IMG/VR virus record: IMGVR_UViG_3300008108_000196
Coordinates: 1-56,029 of that record
Strand: one strand, 5' to 3'
DNA from: a virus
DNA: 56,029 nt
How positions within the stretch are numbered: position 1 is the stretch's first letter; each line of letters starts with the position of its first letter. The notes under the pieces are model-generated. The model saw nothing but the letters and a program-made list of their open reading frames with translations, was not told where the DNA came from and did no database searches. A program made the translations under genes and the position numbers. Positions 49,925-56,029 of this stretch are shown in pieces.

Positions 49925-50745
49925 TGGCAAAGAAGAATAACCTAAAGCCAAAAGCTTATGCCAAGACCAATATTGATAGGTGGTCTCACCTGTCTGGTCA
50001 CGAATTAGATTCTTTACAAGATTATACCAGGGATCAACTGCGTGGTATAGCAGCGAAGTATGAAATTAAAAATGCTTCCAAAATGACTGCCGAGGAAGTT
50101 ATTGAAAAGATCACTGAAAGCGAAGGTTACAAACAAGCAGGAAAGAAAACAAGGAAAACTTTGTTTGAACTTATTCGTGAAGAAACAAATGGAGAATCAA
50201 AAACTTTTTTATGGTATAGACAACAGCTTGCTAAGCTATCAACAAAAGTAAAATCATATCCAGCTAGAATGACCATAGAACAGAAGATGGATTCTGTTCA
50301 AAACATGGTAAACCAGGATGAAAATGAACTAAGAAGAACTGTGTTCCCTGGACACATGTATTTCTTTACTTACCATGCAATATCTAATATACCATACTAT
50401 GATAGATTACCCATGGTCTATGTTTTAAAAAGAGCATCGGATCATTTCTATGGTATCAACTTCCACTATCTTGATTACAAACGTAGAGCAATAGCAATTA
50501 GTAAACTAGAAAAAGGTCGTATTGACGTTCCTTTACATATACTACATAAATATCTCATTAGAGAGTGCAAAGGTTTGTTCCTTGATCTTGCGACATATGA
50601 GTGGGAATCCGCTGCTATGCTACCAGTTGATGACTTTGTATTGAAGTTAAAGAATGGCAAAGAAAACACATATGATAATGAATTAGTTTGGGAAGAAACC
50701 AATACCAAAACTAAACGATTAAAAGCAGCAGTCAAGAGGATTTAA
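49924..50745 (+). CDS. 2: gp2-like DNA end protector (273 aa)
   Basis: In T4-like cyanophages the gene beside gp4 with the pattern FFTYHAISNIPYYDRLPMVYVLKR then GINFHYLDYKRRAI is annotated as gp2, which binds DNA ends in the packaged head and protects them from RecBCD-type nucleases. T4 gp2 has 274 residues, nearly the same length. The N-terminal 70 residues are basic and contain a SAP/Rho-N-like helix pair (LQDYTRDQLRGIAAKYEI), consistent with DNA binding. Co-translated with gp4. Confidence 0.6.
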   Translation: MAKKNNLKPKAYAKTNIDRWSHLSGHELDSLQDYTRDQLRGIAAKYEIKNASKMTAEEVIEKITESEGYKQAGKKTRKTLFELIREETNGESKTFLWYRQQLAKLSTKVKSYPARMTIEQKMDSVQNMVNQDENELRRTVFPGHMYFFTYHAISNIPYYDRLPMVYVLKRASDHFYGINFHYLDYKRRAIAISKLEKGRIDVPLHILHKYLIRECKGLFLDLATYEWESAAMLPVDDFVLKLKNGKENTYDNELVWEETNTKTKRLKAAVKRI

Positions 50746-50748
50746 TTA

Positions 50749-51873
50749 ATGCCATATAACCCAGGAGAATTGGGCTTAGGAGCAAGTACTCCAGCCAATG
50801 GGTCATTTAGACCAGGAGAATTAGGACTTCCAGCAACAACTCCAGGTGGCTTGGCAACTGGAGTTAATGGAGAAAGAGTTGGGGCTACCAATGTAGCGGC
50901 AGATGGAACGGTAGGACAAACTGTAAGTCCAACCAACGAAGGAAGAGTAGTTATTAAAGCACCAAAAGTAAGTGCATCTGCTGATGCTACTGGAAAAGCA
51001 TTGAGATATCCCAAAGAAAGACAGATAGATTCCAAGAGTGATTATGTAATATTTGAATTCTATGATTACAATCCACCTTTTGGAAGCCCAGAAAAAGGAG
51101 AACCTCCTACGGTAGCAGGAGCATTTACTGGAAATCCAACCTCAGGATATAAAGATTATAACCAATCTATTGTAGCAAAAACTCCAGCAGATTTGCCATC
51201 AATTTTACTATACATGCCAGAAGATATTCAATCTGTGTATAGCCAAAAATGGGGAGGAGCTGATTTTGGATCCTTTGCTGCAGGATTGCTTAAAACTGCA
51301 GGACAATCTGTAAATTTAGAAACTGCAGTCAACAGTATAGATGATATAATAAAAACTGGAGCTTTCAAAGGTATCCAAGAATTAACAAACAAATTATCTG
51401 GCTCCAATATATCACTCAACCAAACTTTAGGTGGAATTTCTGGAACTATCATGAATCCAAATACTGAAATGATGTATGATGGTCCAAATATTAGAACGTT
51501 TAATTTAAAGTTTAAGCTAGTCCCATTTTCCACTGGAGAAGCACAAGAAATAAGAAAGATTTGTAATACATTTAAGAAAGCAATGCTTCCTTCATTTGGA
51601 GGACAAGCAATATTTGGAACTACAACAGCAACAAATCTAATTACAGTACCAAAAATCTGTCAAGTTACTTTTATGCAGGGTAATTCTGTGCATCCATACT
51701 TGAGTCAATATAAAACATGTGCTATAGATAATGTAAGTATAAACTATACTGCTGATGGATCGTATGCCACATATGAAGACGGATCTCCAGTAGCTACTGA
51801 ACTAACAGTATCATTTAAAGAGATGAAGAATATATTCGCAGAAGAAATCGTAGAGTCAGGACCATCATACTAA
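50749..51873 (+). CDS. 48: gp48-like baseplate tail-tube cap protein (374 aa)
   Basis: The C-terminal half carries the gp48 signature: MNPNTEMMYDGPNIRTF, KLVPFSTGEAQEIRKICNTFKKAM, a strand-rich core, and a final SYATYEDGSPVATELTVSF. T4 gp48 (364 aa) caps the baseplate and starts the tail tube. The N-terminal 80 residues are low complexity with a duplicated PGELGL motif (about 4-9 and 23-28), not expected in T4. Lies 3 bases after gp2-like; stop overlaps gp53 start. Confidence 0.85.
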   Translation: MPYNPGELGLGASTPANGSFRPGELGLPATTPGGLATGVNGERVGATNVAADGTVGQTVSPTNEGRVVIKAPKVSASADATGKALRYPKERQIDSKSDYVIFEFYDYNPPFGSPEKGEPPTVAGAFTGNPTSGYKDYNQSIVAKTPADLPSILLYMPEDIQSVYSQKWGGADFGSFAAGLLKTAGQSVNLETAVNSIDDIIKTGAFKGIQELTNKLSGSNISLNQTLGGISGTIMNPNTEMMYDGPNIRTFNLKFKLVPFSTGEAQEIRKICNTFKKAMLPSFGGQAIFGTTTATNLITVPKICQVTFMQGNSVHPYLSQYKTCAIDNVSINYTADGSYATYEDGSPVATELTVSFKEMKNIFAEEIVESGPSY

Positions 51874-52526
51874 TGTCATACTTCAGAAACATCCCCAATA
51901 TAGAATACGATACAAAACCAATACAGTATCCATTTTCAGAATCAGAATATGTTGTAGCGAAAAACTTCTTCAGAAGATATCAAGTCAATCCAGATGTATT
52001 TTCTTACGCAGTGTTCTTTAAAAAGTATGCTGTAGTAGAAGGAGAAAAGATTTACCAAGTAGCAGAGAAGGCATACAACGATCCATTCCTCGATTGGGTT
52101 ATTATATTATCAAATAATTTAGTTAACCCACAATTTGACTGGCCTCTGTCTGAATATGATCTTCGTAAATACTGCGAAAAAAATTACGATGATCCATATG
52201 GAACAATCAAATTTTACAGGACCGTAAAAGTTCTTAAGGATGATGGCACACCAATTATAAAAGAAAATTTAATTGTAGATGAAACATTTTATAATGGAAC
52301 GTATTCATATTGGGATACAAATCAAGTAAAAAATATTTCTGGTGGTGTAATATCAACTCCAGTTACAATATTTGAGGATGAACAAGAGAAGAATGAAAAG
52401 AAAAGAGAAATATTTTTACTAAAGCCTTCTTACCTAGAACCATTTCTAGATAACTTCAGGAAAACAAATCTATACCAGAAGTCAAAGGATTATATCAGTT
52501 CTACTCTAAAGAAAACAGGGATATAA
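51873..52526 (+). CDS. 53: gp53-like baseplate wedge protein (217 aa)
   Basis: The gp53 pattern is clear: YFRNIPNIEYDTKP, FFRRYQVNPDVF, AVFFKKYAVVEGEKIYQVAEK, then YNDPFLDWVIILSNN and a C-terminal FLLKPSYLEPFLD. T4 gp53 (196 aa) joins the six wedges into the baseplate. Last gene of the plus-strand block; its stop is followed at once by a strong terminator. Confidence 0.88.
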   Translation: MSYFRNIPNIEYDTKPIQYPFSESEYVVAKNFFRRYQVNPDVFSYAVFFKKYAVVEGEKIYQVAEKAYNDPFLDWVIILSNNLVNPQFDWPLSEYDLRKYCEKNYDDPYGTIKFYRTVKVLKDDGTPIIKENLIVDETFYNGTYSYWDTNQVKNISGGVISTPVTIFEDEQEKNEKKREIFLLKPSYLEPFLDNFRKTNLYQKSKDYISSTLKKTGI

Positions 52527-52558
52527 AAAAGGGGGGTCATTAACCCCCCATCTTTTTT
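52525..52558. terminator. Bidirectional terminator between gp53 and gp32
   Basis: Stem GGGGGGT (52531-52537) / ACCCCCC (52543-52549), loop of five, followed by ATCTTTTTT on the plus strand and preceded by six A (U-tract in the minus sense). It would stop the plus-strand baseplate transcript and the minus-strand gp32 transcript where they converge. Confidence 0.85.
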
Positions 52559-52618
52559 AGCAATTTTTTGGCGGAAAATTTTTTCCTAGATTCAAGGTTT
52601 TAGATTTTGAATTTGGAA
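52546..52618 (-). repeat. 73-nt repeated element, copy B
   Basis: Same element as 33519-33591, here beginning at the base after the gp32 stop codon and running into the terminator. It contains GGAAAAAATTTTCC, an exact short palindrome, and GCCAAAAAAT. Confidence 0.7.
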
Positions 52619-53518
52619 TCAATCTTCTTCAGCAAGACGAGCAAAGTAACTCAGTGCATCGTCATCATCATCGTTGCTGCTGTTGAACGAAGGCTTGCTA
52701 GATGCAAACACAGGCTCTTGCTTAGGAGCAGCATACACTTCTTCATCTTCGTCTGCTACATCTTGATCGATGCGACGCTGAGAAACTTTGTTACCAAGCA
52801 CCAGATCAAGGCGACCTTCAAGATCATCATAAGATTTAAATTCAGAAGGAGCAGTGAATGCTTCAAGTGAATGTGCTTGACGCCAGATTGCTTCCAGCTC
52901 ATCATCATCTTTGTTCAGTGCCATGGGAGCAGCGAATTCAGATGCATCATAGTTCCAGTAACCAGCAACGGTACGAATCTTCAGTTTGAAGTTGGCACCT
53001 TCCCAAAGATCAAAAGGATTGATAGGAGTTTCATCTTGAAATTCAGGTTGCATGGCAGCAAGGATCTTGTCATGAATCTTCTTACCATACTTAAACAACA
53101 ACACCTTACCATTGTTATCGGGGTTCGCAGAATCATTCAGAACATAAACGTTGCTGTAGTAAGAAAGCTTACGCTTACGGTTACGAACAACATCTTTGTC
53201 CGACTCATGACCACTGTTCCACAGTTTATTATTTGAAGCACAGATAGGACACTGTTCACCTTTAGTGGTAGGACAGTTTTCAATCAGCCAACCACCTGGA
53301 CCTTGGAAGGCGTGGTTGTAAAGCTTCGCCCAGGGTACGTTCTCGCCTTCAGGAGCGGGCAGGAAACGGATAACGGCATAGCCATTACCAGAAGCGTCAA
53401 GCTTGGGCTTCCAGAGTCGCTCGTCGGCACCACTAGAAGTGCTGCTGGACTTCTCAAGTTCTTTCTGAAGGAACTCGAAGTTGCTCTGGGACTTGCGCTT
53501 AAGATCTGCAAAAGACAT
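52619..53518 (-). CDS. 32: gp32-like single-stranded DNA-binding protein (299 aa)
   Basis: Coats single-stranded DNA in phage replication, recombination and repair. Visible: basic N-terminal cooperativity arm (SFADLKRKS), a zinc site H69-C82-C90-C93 with T4-like spacing, OB-fold core, and an acidic C-terminal tail ending DDDDDALSYFARLAEED used by T4 gp32 to contact other replication proteins. T4 gp32 has 301 residues. Served by a strong early-type promoter at 53570-53598; the 73-nt element follows the stop. Confidence 0.93.
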   Translation of the reverse strand: MSFADLKRKSQSNFEFLQKELEKSSSTSSGADERLWKPKLDASGNGYAVIRFLPAPEGENVPWAKLYNHAFQGPGGWLIENCPTTKGEQCPICASNNKLWNSGHESDKDVVRNRKRKLSYYSNVYVLNDSANPDNNGKVLLFKYGKKIHDKILAAMQPEFQDETPINPFDLWEGANFKLKIRTVAGYWNYDASEFAAPMALNKDDDELEAIWRQAHSLEAFTAPSEFKSYDDLEGRLDLVLGNKVSQRRIDQDVADEDEEVYAAPKQEPVFASSKPSFNSSNDDDDDALSYFARLAEED

Positions 53519-53569
53519 AGGATTCTTGGATAGTTAGGATTTGGTTTGTGTGACTCGGATCACTTAGAC

Positions 53570-53598
53570 ATCATAGCATGGGCAGAGGATCGAGTCAA
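53570..53598 (-). promoter_or_regulatory. Early-type promoter for gp32
   Basis: TTGACT (53593-53598), 17 bases, TATGAT (53570-53575), with CATGC before the -10 box. The -35 box includes the TGA stop of the DUF1825 gene and lies in the loop of a GGCAGAGG/CCTCTGCC hairpin. An imperfect inverted repeat (TGACTCGATC ... GATCCGAGTCA) also spans the promoter. Confidence 0.8.
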
Positions 53599-53936
53599 CC
53601 CCCCTCTGCCTCTAATTTTTCTTTCATCATACCCACCTTTTTAAGTAGGTCATCAAACATTGAAGTGATATTATCATTAGGTGAAGCACCAAGCATAACT
53701 ACAGCATCACGCATAGATTCTGCCATTTCAATTGCTTCTGGATCATCACTCAAACTGAGACGAGCATAAAAAATCTTTTGCTTTTCAATCAACGTCTCAA
53801 GTACATTGAAGTATTCCATTTTCTTTTCAGGTGGAAGAACGGGAAAAGCAACCATTGATCTCATACAGAACTGCTGTAGCTCTGCCATTTCTTGAATGTC
53901 ACCACGGACCATTTCGGATTTAAAAAATTGACTCAT
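53595..53936 (-). CDS. DUF1825-like protein (113 aa)
   Basis: Pattern FFKSEMVRGDIQEMAELQQ, EKKMEYFNVLETLIEKQKIFYARLSLSDDPEA matches DUF1825, a small helical family otherwise found in cyanobacteria, so a host-derived gene kept by cyanophages. Function is unknown. Its ATG overlaps the gp33 stop (ATGA), so it is translated with the late-transcription gene; its stop overlaps the gp32 promoter. Confidence 0.75.
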   Translation of the reverse strand: MSQFFKSEMVRGDIQEMAELQQFCMRSMVAFPVLPPEKKMEYFNVLETLIEKQKIFYARLSLSDDPEAIEMAESMRDAVVMLGASPNDNITSMFDDLLKKVGMMKEKLEAEGG

Positions 53937-54151
53937 ACTAACATCAGTTTTGCTCTACTTGTTTTCTTTATGTAATTAAGTTTTTGTGCATCATACTTTA
54001 GTTTTTCTTTCAATGGTTTTGAAATCAATTTGGGCACTGATTCCAGTTCAATTTCATTTGTTTCACAGTAGTGAATAATAGCATCGATGTAGTTCATCGA
54101 ATTTTCATATGCAATTTGTTCAACTTCCTGCGAGAATTTCGCAGCGGTCAT
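53933..54151 (-). CDS. 33: gp33-like late transcription coactivator (72 aa)
   Basis: MTAAKFSQEVEQIAYEN, then NYIDAIIHYCETNEIELESV, SKPLKEKLKYDAQKL: the pattern of cyanophage gp33, which links RNA polymerase carrying the gp55 late sigma factor to the sliding clamp. The start at 54151 is fixed by a strong GGAGG eight bases upstream (54160-54164), located within the last codons of the nuclease gene; longer readings into that gene are rejected. The target motifs, CTAAATA and NATAAATA, are seen throughout the window. Confidence 0.85.
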   Translation of the reverse strand: MTAAKFSQEVEQIAYENSMNYIDAIIHYCETNEIELESVPKLISKPLKEKLKYDAQKLNYIKKTSRAKLMLV

Positions 54152-54155
54152 AAAT

Positions 54156-54845
54156 TTATCCTCCAGATTGTTTAGCATGTTTTTCTTGGTACTCCTTGAT
54201 GTATTCTTGTAACGTAACAAAATATTCCTTCCTAGGAGGCACCACGCTGACTTGGGTATCGCCGTTTTCACACGACACAATGGTAACTAATTTGATAACT
54301 TCCAATTTGTATCGTTCCTGTAGCATACAAGCGTATGCACATTCTTGAACATAATAATCGTAAAGATATTCTTCCTTTTTTGGTTCAGCTGATGTTTTAA
54401 AATCAATGATAGCAAGTTCTCCCTCATATTCTGCAATGCAGTCCACTCGTCCTGCAATTTGTAAGTAATCAGAATAGAGTGCTGCTTCCTGAAGGTAAAT
54501 ATTATTTATACGATTCAGAATATCTCGTGAGGAATTGAACATAATCCAAGGCAAAGGTTGATCCTTGTATTTTGTAGTATCAAGTTCATTGTTAAGATAA
54601 TCTTCAACCAGTTTGTGGTATCGAGTGCCACGCCCAGCAGCACGATTAGATACTGCTTGGGCTTTTTCTTTACCAACCTTTGCTCTCCACTTAGCAAGTC
54701 CAGCTTGCTTCTTAGCATTACCACTGATCACGGTGGTGACTGAAGGATAATTGCCACCAGTTGGGGTAACATAATATCTCTTGCCGTCAATGGTAACAGT
54801 ATCTAATTCAATGGCATTCAGTCCCACATGATCAAATAGTTTCAT
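54156..54845 (-). CDS. PD-(D/E)XK exonuclease (229 aa)
   Basis: RecB/Cas4/MGME1-like nuclease core: H77 (GTRYHKL), E120 (YLQEAALY), D135 (AGRVDCIAE), D148-x-K150 (IIDFKTS) and a later YYVQ helix. These residues bind the metal ions for DNA cleavage. It could act in host DNA breakdown or in recombination with UvsW and gp32. It lies in a run with phoH, and its ATG overlaps the phoH stop (TAATG). Confidence 0.85.
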   Translation of the reverse strand: MKLFDHVGLNAIELDTVTIDGKRYYVTPTGGNYPSVTTVISGNAKKQAGLAKWRAKVGKEKAQAVSNRAAGRGTRYHKLVEDYLNNELDTTKYKDQPLPWIMFNSSRDILNRINNIYLQEAALYSDYLQIAGRVDCIAEYEGELAIIDFKTSAEPKKEEYLYDYYVQECAYACMLQERYKLEVIKLVTIVSCENGDTQVSVVPPRKEYFVTLQEYIKEYQEKHAKQSGG

Positions 54846-55597
54846 TAGAATCCCAAGTTAAGTTTGCTAATAATATAGGACTTCACAAGTCCAGAACGAA
54901 CGATATCTTCGATACCAAATTCAATAAGAGAAAACTCTTCCATGTTATCGAGAATCTTTTGGAAGTCAACGATACCAGTTCGTTCGTTTGATTTCTGTAG
55001 GTCTGACTGGTTAGCATCACCACAGAACATAATCTTGGTATCTTCACCAACACGAGTAATGATAGAGTCAAGTTCGTGGAAGTTCAAGTTTTGGCATTCA
55101 TCTACAATGACAATTGCTTTATCAAGAGTAGAACCACGAAGGAAAGAAGTGCTCCAGAAACTAACAGTTTCTTGTGCTTTTAGATTCTCATACAGCATTT
55201 CAAATGATGCATCATCAGGCATTTCAAACATGTATTTTACCATGTTCTTGTATGGAATCTGATAGAGAGAAGATTTATCTTCATGTGTACCAGGAAGGAA
55301 ACCAATCTCTCGTGTTGCAACTAGCGATCTAACAATGTAAATCTTTTCATAAGGAGAGTTCTCATCAAGTACATCTCTCAATGCAAGGTACAGAGCAACA
55401 AACGTTTTACCAGTTCCTGCACATCCATAAACAAATAGATGTTGTCCTTTGCCATACTCTTCAAACAAGATGCGCTGATTATCTGTCAGTGGCTCAATGT
55501 TTAGAAGGTAATTAGAATTAATTGGCTTCCTTCTCTTTAGTTGTTTTGCACTCATACCATTGATGTCTGGTGTCAGTTTCTTTCTTGCTCTTGGCAT
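54845..55597 (-). CDS. phoH: PhoH-like ATPase (250 aa)
   Basis: P-loop ATPase of the PhoH family, very common in marine phages. Walker A GCAGTGKT (58-65), Walker B IVIVDECQN (about 162-170), and the PhoH signature GFLPGTHEDK (about 99-108). The role in phages is unsettled (RNA metabolism and phosphate stress have been proposed). Followed directly by the exonuclease gene with a TAATG overlap. Confidence 0.92.
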   Translation of the reverse strand: MPRARKKLTPDINGMSAKQLKRRKPINSNYLLNIEPLTDNQRILFEEYGKGQHLFVYGCAGTGKTFVALYLALRDVLDENSPYEKIYIVRSLVATREIGFLPGTHEDKSSLYQIPYKNMVKYMFEMPDDASFEMLYENLKAQETVSFWSTSFLRGSTLDKAIVIVDECQNLNFHELDSIITRVGEDTKIMFCGDANQSDLQKSNERTGIVDFQKILDNMEEFSLIEFGIEDIVRSGLVKSYIISKLNLGF

Positions 55598-55615
55598 AGT
55601 TTTTACTTAGTTAGA

Positions 55616-55855
55616 TTACCATTGTACGTTTGAGCCAGGAAGCTTAGATGCTCTGGTCATGATCTCTCCCCATCCAGGATGGGTTTTGTTCATTTTGTTT
55701 CTCCAGTCACCTGCTTCGCCAACTCCAGCAACACCTGCAGACCAATCTTTATCCCAATTGGGATTGTCGATCTTCCATTGCTCATACTCTTTCATTGTCA
55801 TGTAGAGTTCTTGTGTCTCTCCAGTTTCTTTATGTTTAACAGGATAAGTAGGCAT
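55616..55855 (-). CDS. Hypothetical protein between thyX and phoH (79 aa)
   Basis: Starts MPTYPVKHKETGETQELYMT; the opening resembles short beta-ribbon proteins (an FmdB-like MPTY start) but has no Cys pairs. Conserved Trp/Gly segments follow (WDKDWSAGVAG, HPGWGEIM). The ATG at 55855 overlaps the thyX stop (TAATG); a GTG at 55864 is possible. Function unknown; it has the position of a conserved cyanophage gene. Confidence 0.65.
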   Translation of the reverse strand: MPTYPVKHKETGETQELYMTMKEYEQWKIDNPNWDKDWSAGVAGVGEAGDWRNKMNKTHPGWGEIMTRASKLPGSNVQW

Positions 55856-56029
55856 TAGTTCCACTCCAAAGCTTCAGCAACAGTAGGAAATTGTTCACAG
55901 AAAATCTGCTTACAAGCTTCTGCGATTCGCATGTGTTCCAGTTGAGTTCCGTTAGCAGATCTCAAAGATATATAGTGGATCCATGACCTGCACGATCCCG
56001 TCATATAAATTTTGGTTGGGACTGCGAGT
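55855..56029 (-). CDS. thyX: Flavin-dependent thymidylate synthase ThyX, C-terminal part only
   Basis: Only the last 57 residues lie in the window: TGSCRSWIHYISLRSANG, then GTQLEHMRIAEACKQIF and an end VAEALEWN. The RSW...LR...G-x-Q-x-E-x-R pattern is the dUMP-binding end of ThyX enzymes, which make dTMP from dUMP with FAD and NADPH and feed phage DNA synthesis. The 5' part continues past the right edge. Confidence 0.88.
   Translation of the reverse strand, partial: LAVPTKIYMTGSCRSWIHYISLRSANGTQLEHMRIAEACKQIFCEQFPTVAEALEWN

Noticed and set aside
54152-54280. Longer N-terminus for gp33
   Set aside because: Would lie inside the nuclease gene; the GGAGG site eight bases before 54151 and the family length favour the shorter form.

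Overview
This window is part of the genome of a T4-like marine cyanophage (a myovirus of picocyanobacteria such as Synechococcus or Prochlorococcus). The evidence is the combination of T4 core genes (gp2, gp4, gp5, gp26, gp27, gp32, gp33, gp48, gp53 and UvsW relatives) with genes typical of cyanophages (cpeT, phoH, thyX, a DUF1825-type protein, a 2OG-Fe(II) oxygenase). The DNA is AT-rich. Almost everything reads leftward on the minus strand. The exception is a four-gene block (gp4, gp2-like, gp48, gp53) at 49487-52526 on the plus strand. Both edges cut genes: an unknown Cys-rich protein on the left and thyX on the right.

Layout, left to right. (1) 1-6408: about 25 small genes in one dense operon. 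Starts and stops usually overlap by 1-14 bases. Recognisable members are a thioredoxin-like protein and a 2OG-Fe(II) oxygenase; the rest are unknown. (2) 6436-7916: uvsW and a small partner, with an early-type promoter overlapping a terminator. (3) 8032-33222: the adsorption module. It holds a possible fibre chaperone, a 1804-residue collar/Gly-rich fibre, three paralogous adhesin-like genes, two tail-collar proteins and a 3493-residue giant fibre-like protein. (4) 33293-35161: a tRNA island (Asn, Leu-TAG, a degenerate tRNA-like, Thr, Leu-TAA, Met/Ile2-CAT, Ile-TAT) interleaved with cpeT and small genes. (5) 35254-49455: the baseplate hub and tail core, with a spike beta-helix, gp5-like hub, gp27-like hub, two hydrolase-bearing coiled-coil/tape-measure-like proteins, gp26 with a frameshift extension, and a tube-like protein. 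(6) 49487-52526: the plus-strand block named above. (7) 52619-56029: gp32, DUF1825, gp33, a PD-(D/E)XK exonuclease, phoH, an unknown gene and thyX.

The most striking observation is a textbook -1 programmed ribosomal frameshift signal at the end of the gp26 gene: a U UUU UUC slippery heptamer, an 8-nt spacer and a 9-bp hairpin. It would join gp26 to a 61-residue extension that has no good start codon of its own. This mirrors the lambda G/GT tail-chaperone arrangement, and a tape-measure candidate lies directly downstream. Other observations: TAA stop codons reused as the core of late promoters; a cpeT stop codon lying inside a tRNA gene; a T4 gp5 function split over separate genes; two paralogous tail proteins carrying different murein hydrolases; an array of domain-swapped adhesins; a 73-nt element present twice; and early promoters built into hairpins.

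Regulation seen in sequence: five minus-strand early-type promoters (four TTGACA/T-17 nt-TATNNT-like, one with an 18-nt spacer) serve uvsW, gp32, the tRNA genes and a small gene. About a dozen T4/cyanophage late motifs (CTAAATA, NATAAATA) precede structural genes and cpeT. No stretch over 300 bases lacks a gene.
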